DNA of 64,000 bases from JALYXI01 sp963716685 (lineage in GTDB: Bacteria; Acidobacteriota; Terriglobia; Bryobacterales; Bryobacteraceae). The notes under the pieces are model-generated. The model worked only from the letters and a program-made list of their open reading frames with translations, did no database searches and had not been told where the DNA came from. Position 1 is the first letter of the stretch; each line of letters starts with the position of its first letter. This document shows positions 1 to 9,101 of the stretch, piece after piece. Where the stretch lies: positions 806,001 through 870,000 of the forward strand of contig CAVQTR010000003.1 in NCBI GenBank assembly GCA_963716685.1. The letters are read 5' to 3'. The position numbers and the translations under genes were made by a program.

Positions 1-527
1 AGAGGCGGTTCGTCGCGCGCCGGCGGAGGCACCGTTTGTTCTACAGGGTAATAGAGGATCTTCTGGCGGGCATTCGGGAAGATTACCTGAGCCGTTGCGG
101 CCGTTGCATGGCTGTTGCAGAGCACAAGCGCGGGCGGTGTCCGGCGCGCCCACATTTCGGTCCAGTGAAGGCGATGCCTGGCGTTCCCTGTGGCAAAGCC
201 GTGCATCCAGAAGACCACCGGAATGCCGGCCGCGCGCGCCACCGGAGCGAAGATGGCATGCGCCCACGGGAGATGCGTGATGACGACGTCAAACTTCTGG
301 GCTGCGAGGAGGCGGTGCAGAGCCGCGCGCGCTGTCAGAATGCCGGCGGGACGGCTGACACGAACCTCTCCGAGCTGATGCACGGGAGCGTTGAGAGCGC
401 GCAGTTCGCTGCTCAGGCGCCCTTCGAAGCACACGGCAAAATGCGGTTCGCGCTGCTTTGCCAGCGTGGTGAGCACGCGCTCCACGCCGCCATAGAGCGC
501 TCCCGCGCTGACGTGCAGCACCTTCAT
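1..527 (-). CDS. Glycosyltransferase family 4, N-terminal part (runs off left edge)
   Basis: The minus strand is open from an ATG at 527 to the window edge, giving about 175 residues. The start MKVLHVSAGALYGGVERVL is the glycine-rich N-terminal strand-loop of GT-B (GT4) glycosyltransferases; the mid part contains WMHGF and CNSHATA, typical of the acceptor-side domain. The C-terminal nucleotide-sugar domain with the EGxxxxxxE motif lies outside the window. The ATG overlaps the stop of the upstream glycosyltransferase by four bases (ATGA), so the two are probably translationally coupled parts of the exopolysaccharide operon. The sugar donor cannot be told from sequence. A plus-strand ORF in the same codon register is only its mirror image. 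Confidence 0.85.
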   Translation of the reverse strand, partial: MKVLHVSAGALYGGVERVLTTLAKQREPHFAVCFEGRLSSELRALNAPVHQLGEVRVSRPAGILTARAALHRLLAAQKFDVVITHLPWAHAIFAPVARAAGIPVVFWMHGFATGNARHRLHWTEMWARRTPPALVLCNSHATAATAQVIFPNARQKILYYPVEQTVPPPARDEPP

Positions 528-1714
528 GGCGCGCCGTAGAGCGGGATCAGCTGTTCCGCCAGGCGCTCGCGCCGGAACATGGCTTCGGCGGTACGGCGTG
601 CGGCGGCGCCATAGCTGCGGCGTAGTTCCGGATGGCGCACCAGCCGTTCGATGCAGACCGCCAGCTGCGCGGCATCGCCCGGAACATGGCCGAGACCGTT
701 AACTCCGGGATTGAGGATCTCCGCCGCTCCTCCGGCAAGGCTTGCGATGACGGCACGCTCGCACGCCATGCCTTCAGCGATCACCAGGCCAAACGGTTCG
801 GGCTCGGTGCTCGCGTGCACCACGATGTCCAGATCGCGAATGGCCGCCGCGGCGTCCGGGAGGAAGCCGGTGAAGCGCACGTGCGACAGCAGGCCCAGCT
901 TCGCCGCGCGATGGAGAAGCTGTTCGCCTGAAACCTGACTGCCGGCAGTCTGGTAGACGCCGCCTCCAATGATGAAGGCGCACCAGGGAAGGTCTGCGGG
1001 CAGCATGGCGAGCGCACGCAGAAACACATCGTGCCCTTTCCAGCGCGCGAAAGTTGCCAGCAGCCCGATGCGAACCCGTCCCGGCTGCGCAGCGGAGCCA
1101 GTAAGAGCATCGAGGTCGGCAACGGGACCGCTGGGGGAAAAGCGGGCGAGATCTACCGCGTTTAAGATCACCCGGATGCGATCGCGGCGTTTCACCACGG
1201 TTTCCAGGTCCGCGGCCACGCTGCGCGAGACGGCCACACAGGCGGAAGGCATCTTCGAGTAGCGGGCGAGCAGCCGGCGCACCAGCGGACGGGTGGAGAC
1301 GAAATCATGGATGTGCCAGATCAGGCGGGCTCCGCGCGGCAGGCTCATCGCTCCGAGAAGGTGCATTTTGAAACCGTTGGTGTGGACCGCGTCGGGGCGC
1401 AGACGAGCGAGATGGGCGCGCAGCTGGCGGCGGTAACTCAGCACAGCGGGGAGAGCCATCAGCACGGATTGAAGCACCCGGGGGCGGGAGCGGGAGATTC
1501 CGGAGTCGCCCAGTATTGCCAGTCGCTCCGGGAAGGGCAGGACGGAGATTTCAAAACCAGCTTCCATCAGCGTGGGAACCAGCGGTCCTTCCTCGCCGGC
1601 GATCACTTCCATGCGCCAGTCCGGCCGAGCCTCGCGCAGGCTGTGGAGCACATCGATGAGGACTCGCTCCGCCCCGCCTAGGTGTCCGCTGACGTTCAGG
1701 AAAACGATGTTCAT
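524..1714 (-). CDS. Glycosyltransferase family 4 (GT-B)
   Basis: 396 residues, a normal GT4 length. The N terminus has the GHLGGAERVLIDVL loop; the C-terminal donor-binding half has RIGLLATFARWKGHD and the EPEPFGLVIAEGMACE motif, whose two glutamates are the EX7E signature of retaining GT4 enzymes. No signal peptide or membrane segment is seen, so it should act at the cytoplasmic face on a lipid-linked glycan intermediate. It lies 21 bp downstream of the chain-length/tyrosine-kinase gene and overlaps the next glycosyltransferase by ATGA. Role in exopolysaccharide repeat-unit assembly is inferred from context; donor and linkage are unknown. Confidence 0.9.
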   Translation of the reverse strand: MNIVFLNVSGHLGGAERVLIDVLHSLREARPDWRMEVIAGEEGPLVPTLMEAGFEISVLPFPERLAILGDSGISRSRPRVLQSVLMALPAVLSYRRQLRAHLARLRPDAVHTNGFKMHLLGAMSLPRGARLIWHIHDFVSTRPLVRRLLARYSKMPSACVAVSRSVAADLETVVKRRDRIRVILNAVDLARFSPSGPVADLDALTGSAAQPGRVRIGLLATFARWKGHDVFLRALAMLPADLPWCAFIIGGGVYQTAGSQVSGEQLLHRAAKLGLLSHVRFTGFLPDAAAAIRDLDIVVHASTEPEPFGLVIAEGMACERAVIASLAGGAAEILNPGVNGLGHVPGDAAQLAVCIERLVRHPELRRSYGAAARRTAEAMFRRERLAEQLIPLYGAP

Positions 1715-1735
1715 GGGTGCGGGCGGCTGCCCGCC

Positions 1736-3922
1736 TTACGATGGGGTCTTCCGGCCGTAGTATCTCTTGTAGTAATCGTAGCCGCCCACGTACGCGTATT
1801 TGTCGCTGATGCTGCGCGTGACGCCGTTGAGCACCACACCCAGCACATGCGCGCGAAGGCGCCGCAGCGTGCTCAACACCACTTCGACGGCCTTGCGATC
1901 GGTCTGGCCCACCCGCGTGATCACCACCACGCCATCCACGATGGAAGAAAGCTGCAGCGGTTCGGAGAAGCCCAGCATGGGCGGCGCGTCGATGATCACC
2001 AGCGTGTAGCCCGCCTGTTCGGCTTCATCCAGGATGGTTTTCATCTTGCGTTCCACCAAAGAGGCAGCTTGGAGCGAAGTGGCGCCGGCGGGCAGGATGT
2101 CCAGGTTGGAAATGCCTTCCACCTGCACCACCGCCGACTGCCATTGCACACCGTTCTGCACCACTTCCGAGAGTCCGATTTTGCCTTTGTGATGGAGAAC
2201 GAAATGCGTACCGGGCCGCCGCAGATCGGCGTCGATGAGCAGGGTGCGGTTGTCCTGCATGGCATGCGCGGCGGCGACATACACGGCTGTGGTGGTCTTG
2301 CCTTCGTTGGGCGAGGCGCTGGTAAACAGCAGGGAACGCGGCGGCTCCGGACCGGAAATCAAAATCGAGTTGCGCAGGGAGCGCATGGCTTCCTCAAAGC
2401 CGTGCATCAGGCTCCGCGAATCCACAAACGGAAGGCCCGGCTGAGCGGAGGACTCATTCGAGGAACCCCGGAATTTCCATGTGCTCACGAGCGGCAGGAA
2501 GCCGATGACTTCGGTGCGAAGCAGACGGGAGATGGTTTCGGGATCGCGCACCGTGGTGTCAGTTGCATCGAGGATGATGGCGCCCGCCACTCCGGCGAAG
2601 AGAGATAGCATCAGGGCGAGCAGAACGTTGTTGCGAATGTTAGGCGCGACCGCCGCGAAAACCGGCTGCGCGGGATCGGCAACACGCACGGAATTGTTAT
2701 CAAACCCGGCGTTGATGCCCGCCTCTTTGATCTTCTGGACCAGTTCTTCGTAGAGCTTGCGATCGGCGTCGGCTTCCCTCAGGCGGCTTTGGTATTGAGC
2801 GGAGCGTGAGTTCAGGGAATCGGTTTGGGCTTTCAGATCGTCCACGCTCTGCTTCAGCATGCGCTCGCGGTCCACGGCCTCCTGGTACTCGCTTTGTACG
2901 CGCTTCAGGGTGTTGGTTCCGCTGTTGGCCAACGCTTCGCGCAGCAGGGCAACCTCGGTTTCGGCCTTTTCGTATTCCGGATGTTTTTTGCCGTAGATGG
3001 CTTTGACGTGTTCGAATTTCTGCTGCGCCTCTTCCAGCTTTTCGGCCAGGCGTCGCGGGCTCTCACCCTGCTGGGAGGTCTGGGCGGATTCGAGCGAGCC
3101 GTTCTTCACTGCAGCCAGCGCGGCTTCCTTCTTTACACGATCGGCCTGCGCGCTCGCGTATTCGGTGTTCAGCTGCAGCAGGCGGCTGGTGAGCACGTTG
3201 GTCTTCTCTTCGGGATTCACGAAACTCATCTCGCGCCCATATTCGGCCACCGCGGCCGTGGACTTTTCCATCTTCGTGCGCAGTTCTTCGATCTGCTTTT
3301 CCATGAAGCGCGAAGAACCTGCCGTGGAGGTGATCTTGAGTTCGTAGGTATGGCGGATGAAGCTGTCGGCGACGGCGTTTGCCACGGCCGCGGCCGTTTC
3401 CGGACTGGTGGATCGGTAGGTAATCAGGATTATGTACGTGCCGGGAACATGTACCACTTTCAGGCCCGGCATACTCACGGCGCCTTTCACCTGCGGCGAG
3501 TTGGAATTGTTGGTGGAGAGGCGGTTATCGTCCAGGTGAAACTGGTCCACCACGGGGCGCAGCACTGATGCGGACTGGATGAGGCGCACCTGGGTGGCGA
3601 TAAACTGCTCGGAATCGCCGGAAGCGGTTTGCGCGGCTTCCTGGCCGACCACTCCAGTGGGGCTGTGGCGATCGATATCGATGGTCGCGGTGGATTCATA
3701 GACCGGAACGATGCGCCTCGAAAAGAAGAGAGAAAGGGAGCAACAAACCGCGACGAGGATGGCGATTTTCCACCACTGCCTGCCAATTACCCACAAATAA
3801 TGCGCAAATAACGCGGAAAAGGCTTCGGGTTCGGGAGGAGCGTTGTGCGCGGCGGACGCTACAGAAGGGGTCCTCGGCACCACTGCCGGTAATTCGTATC
3901 GAGGCCTGGGTTCGGGCGGCAT
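1736..3922 (-). CDS. Wzz-type chain-length determinant fused to BY-kinase (CpsD/CapB type)
   Basis: 728 residues from the ATG at 3922 (a TTG two codons earlier is possible). It has a Wzz domain with a first membrane segment near residues 50-72, a long periplasmic coiled-coil region, and a second membrane segment near 425-447. A cytoplasmic bacterial tyrosine kinase follows: Walker A ASPNEGKTTT near 537, Walker A' LLIDADLRRP near 560, Walker B LVIIDAPP near 641. The last 25 residues hold the tyrosine cluster (YAYVGGYDYYKRYYG) that such kinases autophosphorylate. Proteins of this Wzc-like design control polymer length and export together with Wza-type channels; such a channel gene lies at 7667-8620. 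High confidence in family, operon role inferred. Confidence 0.95.
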   Translation of the reverse strand: MPPEPRPRYELPAVVPRTPSVASAAHNAPPEPEAFSALFAHYLWVIGRQWWKIAILVAVCCSLSLFFSRRIVPVYESTATIDIDRHSPTGVVGQEAAQTASGDSEQFIATQVRLIQSASVLRPVVDQFHLDDNRLSTNNSNSPQVKGAVSMPGLKVVHVPGTYIILITYRSTSPETAAAVANAVADSFIRHTYELKITSTAGSSRFMEKQIEELRTKMEKSTAAVAEYGREMSFVNPEEKTNVLTSRLLQLNTEYASAQADRVKKEAALAAVKNGSLESAQTSQQGESPRRLAEKLEEAQQKFEHVKAIYGKKHPEYEKAETEVALLREALANSGTNTLKRVQSEYQEAVDRERMLKQSVDDLKAQTDSLNSRSAQYQSRLREADADRKLYEELVQKIKEAGINAGFDNNSVRVADPAQPVFAAVAPNIRNNVLLALMLSLFAGVAGAIILDATDTTVRDPETISRLLRTEVIGFLPLVSTWKFRGSSNESSAQPGLPFVDSRSLMHGFEEAMRSLRNSILISGPEPPRSLLFTSASPNEGKTTTAVYVAAAHAMQDNRTLLIDADLRRPGTHFVLHHKGKIGLSEVVQNGVQWQSAVVQVEGISNLDILPAGATSLQAASLVERKMKTILDEAEQAGYTLVIIDAPPMLGFSEPLQLSSIVDGVVVITRVGQTDRKAVEVVLSTLRRLRAHVLGVVLNGVTRSISDKYAYVGGYDYYKRYYGRKTPS

Positions 3923-3960
3923 AGGCAAAATGTACTGCGAATTACTAAGCGATTCCTATC

Positions 3961-6126
3961 TTACTGTAACGTCATTACTGCTGCCGGAGAGGTTCCCTGC
4001 GAATTGGAAGCGGTCACGGAAATGGATTGCAGTGCGGCGGGATCGCCGGTAAGCATCAGGGTAAGCGCCACAGTGAACTGGCTGCCAAACGCGTCTGACG
4101 AAGGGTTGGCATACCAGCTTGTGAAGGCGCTGCCGACGTCGGCGGTCGCGGTGGGCGTCTGGAGGTTTTTTCCTGCCGCGGCGGTGAACTGAAAGGCCAG
4201 CTGCGAGACGCTGCGCGTGGTGGAATAACCGCTGATCAGGAGCTGGATGGTGCTGCCACTGCGCATGCCCAGCCGTACGGAGCGAAGCTGCGGCGGGCCC
4301 GGAGGAATCACCGTGGCTTTCATAGGCGCCGCCGAGGGCGTGATGTCCACGGCGCCCGCGGTGAACGTGGCCGAGAAGCTGATTGTGCCGGAGAGTGTGC
4401 CGGTCTGAAACGGAGCGCTTTTGCCTAGCTGCCCAAAGATCGCCTGGGTGGTGTTCGCGGGGACGGTGAAGTTCAGCATGCGTGTACCGGTGACGAATTC
4501 GATGGCGGGATCGTCAACGAAGGAATCGGGCACGAAGGAAAGGGTGAGCACCCCGTGGAGATCGGATCCGTAGGAACTGGAAAGCTGGATGCCGATGGCT
4601 GGCTGTTGCAGCGGGTCGGTGGTGTTCTGGACGCCCGTGAAGGTGATCTGCGGGAGTGGAGCAGGCGGATCTCCCGCTGCCACGATGCTGAAGGTCTGGT
4701 CGTTGATGGCCAGAGTGCCGGTGGATTGGCCGACTGTGGTGGGCGTGAACACGAACTGCAGGGTTTGCGTTTGGCCGGAGGCAAGCGTTACAGGCAGCCC
4801 GGTGGGGTTCACGACGCTGAAAGCTGCCCCGCTGACGCTGAAGGAACTGACCGTGGCGCTCTGATTCCCGGCATTGGTCACCGCGATGGAGACGGTGCGC
4901 TTCGAGCCGACAGGCGTGTTCGGCACGGCGACGGTGCCTTTGCTTGCAAGGGGAAGGCTGCCGGTGCCCACGTTTGCGCTGAAGGTGAGCTGCGCGCCGA
5001 GGCCATTACCGGTCAGCGTGAAAACATCGTTGCCGATCTGCAGCCGTCCGGTGGCGGGCCCGGGCGAGGCGGGCTGGAAAACAATGTTGAACAGCGCCGT
5101 GCCTCCGTTGGCCTTCAGGGTCGCCGGGAGCACGGGGAGATTTGCGAGCGAGAACCCAGCTCCGGTGACATTGACGGCGGAAAGAGCCGTGTCCTGATTG
5201 CCGCTGTTGGTTACCTGCGCTGTGACCGTGCTGGTGCTGGTTCCGTCGGCAGGGGTATCGGGCAGGGTGATCGCGCCACCGGCGTTCAGCGCCAGGCTGC
5301 CGCTGCCGTTGAGAAGTTTGTACGTGAGCGCGGCGCTGGTTCCCTGTCCCTGGAGGGTAAACGTATTCGCCTTGCCGCCGATGCTGACCTGCAGGGAACC
5401 GGCGTACGACTGCGCCGCCGCGGGCGCGAACGCGATTTGGAATTGGAAAGTGGCGGCAGCGTTCAGGGTGGCCGGAGTGAGGCTCAGGCCGCTGAGCGAA
5501 AACGCCGTGCCAGCGATGGAGACGCTGTCGACCGTAGTTGAGCCGGTGCCAACGTTGGAGACAGCGAACGTGGTGGAACCAGTCAGGCCGACTGCTGTGT
5601 TGGGAAGCGGGATCGTCGCGCCGCTCTGCACCGGCAGCTGGTTCCCGCTCGCTGCTGAGATATAGCTGGTGATGGTTTTAGGCGCGAGCCCGTTCCCGAA
5701 CAGGCTGAAGACCAGCGGAAACTGCTGTCCGTTGGCACTGGTCAGGGTGAATTGCAGGGAGCCGTTGACCGGTCCGCTGGCCGCCGGCGCGAACGTAAAC
5801 GTCACGCTGCCGAAGCCGCCGCCGCGCATGGGCACAGTGGGTGTCGCGGTACCGGTGAAACCCGCGCCGGTTACCACCAGATTGCCGACAGAGTAATCCG
5901 TGGAGACAGAGGAAGCGCTGGTGATCAGGAGCGTGCCGCTGCTCGGCGTTCCCACGTTGGTGTCCGGAAGAGCCAGGGTACTGCCGGAGACGACGGCCGC
6001 CTGGGTAGCGGTTCCGGCGATTCGGTACTGCAGGGTGAACGCGGTGAGATTGTCGTTTTGGGCGCTCAGCGTTCCCGTGAAAACAAGGGCGGCCGCAAAG
6101 GAAAGGGCGAAGTTCCGCGAGAGCAT
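3961..6126 (-). CDS. Secreted choice-of-anchor D / HYDIN-like repeat protein
   Basis: 721 residues with a clear signal peptide (MLSRNFALSFAAALVFTG, cleavage near SA-QN). Four tandem units of about 105 residues follow, each with an LPDT/VPNT turn, an alternating VTNxGxQ strand and a closing FxPxxxGxxxGxL...FxLxGxG, which is the ASPM-SPD-2-HYDIN immunoglobulin-like fold. The last 220 residues are a different beta-rich region with a TATADVGSAFTSWY segment. Such proteins are extracellular scaffolds or adhesins; no enzyme motif is visible. It sits between the BY-kinase and another secreted protein and is 3 bp from the latter, so it is likely co-expressed with the export machinery. Function unknown. 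Confidence 0.85.
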   Translation of the reverse strand: MLSRNFALSFAAALVFTGTLSAQNDNLTAFTLQYRIAGTATQAAVVSGSTLALPDTNVGTPSSGTLLITSASSVSTDYSVGNLVVTGAGFTGTATPTVPMRGGGFGSVTFTFAPAASGPVNGSLQFTLTSANGQQFPLVFSLFGNGLAPKTITSYISAASGNQLPVQSGATIPLPNTAVGLTGSTTFAVSNVGTGSTTVDSVSIAGTAFSLSGLSLTPATLNAAATFQFQIAFAPAAAQSYAGSLQVSIGGKANTFTLQGQGTSAALTYKLLNGSGSLALNAGGAITLPDTPADGTSTSTVTAQVTNSGNQDTALSAVNVTGAGFSLANLPVLPATLKANGGTALFNIVFQPASPGPATGRLQIGNDVFTLTGNGLGAQLTFSANVGTGSLPLASKGTVAVPNTPVGSKRTVSIAVTNAGNQSATVSSFSVSGAAFSVVNPTGLPVTLASGQTQTLQFVFTPTTVGQSTGTLAINDQTFSIVAAGDPPAPLPQITFTGVQNTTDPLQQPAIGIQLSSSYGSDLHGVLTLSFVPDSFVDDPAIEFVTGTRMLNFTVPANTTQAIFGQLGKSAPFQTGTLSGTISFSATFTAGAVDITPSAAPMKATVIPPGPPQLRSVRLGMRSGSTIQLLISGYSTTRSVSQLAFQFTAAAGKNLQTPTATADVGSAFTSWYANPSSDAFGSQFTVALTLMLTGDPAALQSISVTASNSQGTSPAAVMTLQ

Positions 6127-6129
6127 GAG

Positions 6130-7074
6130 TTAGTTCGCCGGGATGAAGAAGGTCTGCATGCTTTGCACATCCATGATGGTGAAGGGCAGCGCGGAGACGT
6201 CGTTCAGGAGCAGGATGGTGCGATCGGTGAGAGGCAGCAGTTGGCTGGGCACCGCGTCCAAGGCAACGGTTTGCATCGCCTGATTACCGCCGGGGTCGAT
6301 GGCGAAGACCGTGGAGGCCCCTGCATCGGCTACCAGCACCTGACTGGCGTTGATGAACTGAATGGCCAGCGGGGAAAGGAGGCCATCAGATGCCTGCGCG
6401 AGCACCTGTGGAGTCTGCGATTGCCCGTAGTTGCGCACCATAACGGCCTGCTGCGCCGCGGAATCCGTGAAGAAGAGGTCCTGACCTTTGTTTGCCACGA
6501 CCAAGGCGGAGATGGTCATGCCGACGGGCAGTATGCGCGTCGACGTGCCATCCGCACACAGAGTCTCCAGCGCGCCGGTTCCGAGCACAGCGCACAGGCC
6601 GGCATCGTCGAGGGCCGCTGCGCTTACCGGACCGGCAAGCGTCCCAGTGCTCACCGCCGCCGAGAGCGCCGGAGCCTGTGGCAGACCGGAGGCAAACTGA
6701 ATGGTCCCTGTATCGGGAGAAGCAAGCAGAGCCGCGGTTCCGGGCGCGTTGACTGCCACGGCGCGGGTCTTCGCGGTGACGGCGCCCAAATCCACGGGAT
6801 TCGGAGCGGTCGCGGGATTTTGTACCAGCCAGGCGTGCGGTGGTTGCTCATCAGTGGTGACCAGAGCGTAATCACCCGCGGGGCCGAACACGGCGGACAT
6901 CACGCCGAAGGGGAGATCGAGAGCCGAACCCAGACGCATGGCGCCGGGAATGCCGTAGACGGGCCGGATGACCGCGGTACGCGAATCCAGAATGTAGCCC
7001 GATACCGTAGCGCCGGGGTTTCCCGCAAGGGGCAGGGAAGCGGCGATCAGCGCCAGTGCCAGACGTTTCATCAT
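6130..7074 (-). CDS. Secreted propeller-like protein of unknown function
   Basis: 314 residues with a signal peptide (MKRLALALIAASLPLAG). The rest is a series of short beta-rich segments (GDYALVTTDEQ, GTAALLASPDTGTIQFASG, GQDLFFTDSAAQQAVMV, ASQVLVADAGASTVFAIDP) spaced like blades of a beta-propeller of the NHL/lactonase kind. No catalytic motif is visible. Its start overlaps the stop of the upstream gene by ATGA, indicating translational coupling. It could be a surface partner of the adjacent HYDIN-like protein; this is inference from position only. Confidence 0.7.
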   Translation of the reverse strand: MMKRLALALIAASLPLAGNPGATVSGYILDSRTAVIRPVYGIPGAMRLGSALDLPFGVMSAVFGPAGDYALVTTDEQPPHAWLVQNPATAPNPVDLGAVTAKTRAVAVNAPGTAALLASPDTGTIQFASGLPQAPALSAAVSTGTLAGPVSAAALDDAGLCAVLGTGALETLCADGTSTRILPVGMTISALVVANKGQDLFFTDSAAQQAVMVRNYGQSQTPQVLAQASDGLLSPLAIQFINASQVLVADAGASTVFAIDPGGNQAMQTVALDAVPSQLLPLTDRTILLLNDVSALPFTIMDVQSMQTFFIPAN

Positions 7075-7664
7075 TGTGGTCCTCCCACGGAAATGCCGCC
7101 AACGCCGACAGTTGTGGGTGTGGGCAGGACTACGGTTTTGCCGCCGGCGAGCGCCAGCGAAAGACCGATGGCGAGCGCCGCCGCGCCTACGATACCGGCG
7201 ATGATGATGGTGTTGCGCATCTTGTGGCCGGGCCGCGAGTAGCTGTAAGTGCGCATCGCCGCCGTATCCACTGCGCTGTTGCTTTCATTGAAGATGGCGG
7301 TACCTCTGCGGCCCGCGAAAGTTGCCTCGACTGTGATCGGAAACGATCCGGGCAGGGCATTCGGAGAGAGACCTTCGGCGCGGGCGCGGCCTTCAGTGTC
7401 TGTCCACGCGAGGAACGTGTGGCGGCCTTCCACCTGAGCGCTGGGCCCGGTTGCCGGAGTGGAAAACTCGACGCGCGCGGCGGGGACAATGCGGCCCCGG
7501 TCATCTCGCACTTCAACGACAATTGGCGCACCGGCTTTGTGCCGGATGCTGTTCACGGAATCGGCACCCTGCACGACGGAAATCTTCAGCGCTTCGGCCT
7601 GCTGTGCCTCGAGCGAGGCGGCAAGCAGACCCACCAGTAAAACCTGAAGGCGGCCGGATCTCAT
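7071..7664 (-). CDS. Exported Ig-like (Big-1-like) protein with C-terminal membrane anchor
   Basis: 197 residues. An N-terminal signal peptide (LQVLLVGLLAASLEAQQAE) is followed by one Ig-like domain, about residues 25-120, with the pattern VEVRDDRGRIVPAARVEF then FLAWTDTEGRARAEGL, resembling Big-1 or carboxypeptidase-regulatory folds. A single hydrophobic helix near residues 150-172 (TIIIAGIVGAAALAIGLSLA) probably anchors it in the inner membrane, with a short glycine-rich tail after it. It is 2 bp from the export-protein gene and ATGA-coupled to the propeller-like gene. A periplasmic adaptor for polysaccharide export is one possibility, but the function is not recognised. Confidence 0.7.
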   Translation of the reverse strand: MRSGRLQVLLVGLLAASLEAQQAEALKISVVQGADSVNSIRHKAGAPIVVEVRDDRGRIVPAARVEFSTPATGPSAQVEGRHTFLAWTDTEGRARAEGLSPNALPGSFPITVEATFAGRRGTAIFNESNSAVDTAAMRTYSYSRPGHKMRNTIIIAGIVGAAALAIGLSLALAGGKTVVLPTPTTVGVGGISVGGPQ

Positions 7665-7666
7665 GT

Positions 7667-8620
7667 TCAGCGGCCCGCCGTATAGATGATGAGGCCGCTG
7701 CCGATGGCAGCGCCAAAGGTGGCCAGCCGGTCCAGAACTGCCGCGGTCTGCCGGCGCTTGGTGTCGTCGGTGATGAACAGGATATCGTCGGGCAGCAGGG
7801 GGAAATCCGGAGCTTTGCGCTCGAGGATGGCTTTCAGCTGAATCGGAATGCGGTGCTTGGTGTTGCTGGGCTCATCGCGGCGCACGATGTAAGCTTCTGC
7901 GCCGTAGTAGGTGCCCAGACCGCCTGAGAGCGAGATGGCCTTCAGCACGGTGGTGTCGTTCAGATCCTGCAGCGGGAAGGAACCCGGCGACTTCACATCG
8001 CCCACCACGAAAAAGCGGCCTGCTACGGGAACGCGGATCTCTTCGTTGCCGGTGAGCAGGATATTGGCTTCGTTTTCGTCGGAAGACAGGAGCGCACGCG
8101 CGGAGACATGCTGCGTGAAGCCTTTCGCATTCTGCGGGTCAGAAGGCGACCGCCGGTTCACCAGAATTTCCGGTCCCGCGTCTTGAGTGAGGCCGCCCGC
8201 GCGGATAATGGCATCCACCAGGGTGACTCGCCCGATCGCTTGGAAAGTGACGGGATTCTTCACCGCGCCCACCACGCTGATAGGACGGCCGGCGTATTCG
8301 ACTACGGTGACAGTAATGGCGGGGTTGACCACCAGATCGTTGCTGCGGAGCGCTTCGGCAATCACCGGTTCCATTTCGTAGGGCAGCTTGCCGGCGGCCG
8401 GAATCGCGACTTTGAGCAGCGGGAGATGGATGGTGCCATCCTCGGCGATGCGCACGGTGCGCGAGAGTTCCGGGAAGTTGTACACCTGTACATTGATCAG
8501 GTCCTCGGGGCCGAGGCGCTGCGCAGGCAGGCTGGCGCTGGGTGGCGGAGGGCTCTGTGCGGGCGCCGCTTGCGTGAAGCAAACGAGCATTGCCGGGATG
8601 AGAATTGTACGAAATCGCAT
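7667..8620 (-). CDS. Polysaccharide export protein (Wza-like, Poly_export/SLBB)
   Basis: 317 residues with a signal peptide (MRFRTILIPAMLVCFTQAAPA). The Poly_export domain begins at LGPEDLINVQVYNFPELS and includes VRIAEDGTIHLPLL; SLBB-like repeats follow (ISVVGAVKNPVTF, FFVVGDVKSPGSFPL). A hydrophobic stretch at the C terminus (ATFGAAIGSGLIIYTAG) may be the outer-membrane helix. No lipobox cysteine is present at the usual place, unlike E. coli Wza. It would form the periplasm/outer-membrane conduit that works with the Wzz/BY-kinase encoded at 1736-3922. Confidence 0.92.
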   Translation of the reverse strand: MRFRTILIPAMLVCFTQAAPAQSPPPPSASLPAQRLGPEDLINVQVYNFPELSRTVRIAEDGTIHLPLLKVAIPAAGKLPYEMEPVIAEALRSNDLVVNPAITVTVVEYAGRPISVVGAVKNPVTFQAIGRVTLVDAIIRAGGLTQDAGPEILVNRRSPSDPQNAKGFTQHVSARALLSSDENEANILLTGNEEIRVPVAGRFFVVGDVKSPGSFPLQDLNDTTVLKAISLSGGLGTYYGAEAYIVRRDEPSNTKHRIPIQLKAILERKAPDFPLLPDDILFITDDTKRRQTAAVLDRLATFGAAIGSGLIIYTAGR

Positions 8621-8657
8621 CAGTAATTGAGCGTGACGGACCAGTGTAGCATTCGCT

Positions 8658-9071
8658 TCAGGGACGCTGGCTGAGAGGTCTGCTCTCGCTCAGGGTTAGC
8701 AGCAGGGACGGGATGTTTGCCGCATTCGGGCCGGCCAGCAGAGTGCCCTCCGCCCCGCGCGAGAGCCCCGGCGCGTGCACTGCCAGAGAGCCTGGATGAC
8801 GAATCATCACTGAGCCGCTTTCGAGCGAAACTGAATCGGTTTGCACGCGCAGCTGCGATGACGGGGCGAGCAGAATTTCCGGGCCGCTGTTGAGGCGAAT
8901 CCGTGCGCCGGTTTTTCCGGTCTGCACCAGCATTCCCTCGGTGACAGTGCCATTCCCCCAGACGAGGAAGCCGTTTTCGCGAACGCTGCCGCGCACCGTG
9001 AGGAGTCCCAGACCAGCTGCCTGGGCGGCGATGGCTGCAAGCGATGCGTAGGTCAGGAAACGCAAGAACAA
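8658..9071 (-). CDS. Small secreted FecR-like domain protein
   Basis: About 137 residues from a TTG at 9071; no ATG or GTG gives a better signal peptide, so the start is uncertain. The chosen start gives a hydrophobic leader (LFLRFLTYASLAAIAAQAAG). The body has the FecR-domain rhythm: a GSVRENGFLVWGNGTVTEG segment, then TGKTGARIRLNSGPEILLAP, then LESGSVMI. FecR-like domains in exported proteins are common near polysaccharide and surface-structure genes. It is divergent from the TPR gene with about 30 bp between them, and 37 bp upstream of the export gene on the same strand. Open reading extends further upstream into the TPR gene, which I regard as spurious. Confidence 0.6.
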   Translation of the reverse strand: MFLRFLTYASLAAIAAQAAGLGLLTVRGSVRENGFLVWGNGTVTEGMLVQTGKTGARIRLNSGPEILLAPSSQLRVQTDSVSLESGSVMIRHPGSLAVHAPGLSRGAEGTLLAGPNAANIPSLLLTLSESRPLSQRP

Positions 9072-9101
9072 GTGTACTGTGCCCAACTGTAGGATAGAAA
9101 G

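Noticed and set aside
36..539. Plus-strand ORF of 167 codons at the left edge
   Set aside because: It mirrors the minus-strand GT4 gene in the same codon register and encodes no recognisable protein.
5752..7242. Long plus-strand ORF of 496 codons
   Set aside because: It is antisense to the HYDIN-like and propeller-like genes, has a Gly/Arg/His-rich composition typical of shadow frames in GC-rich DNA, and shows no family motif.
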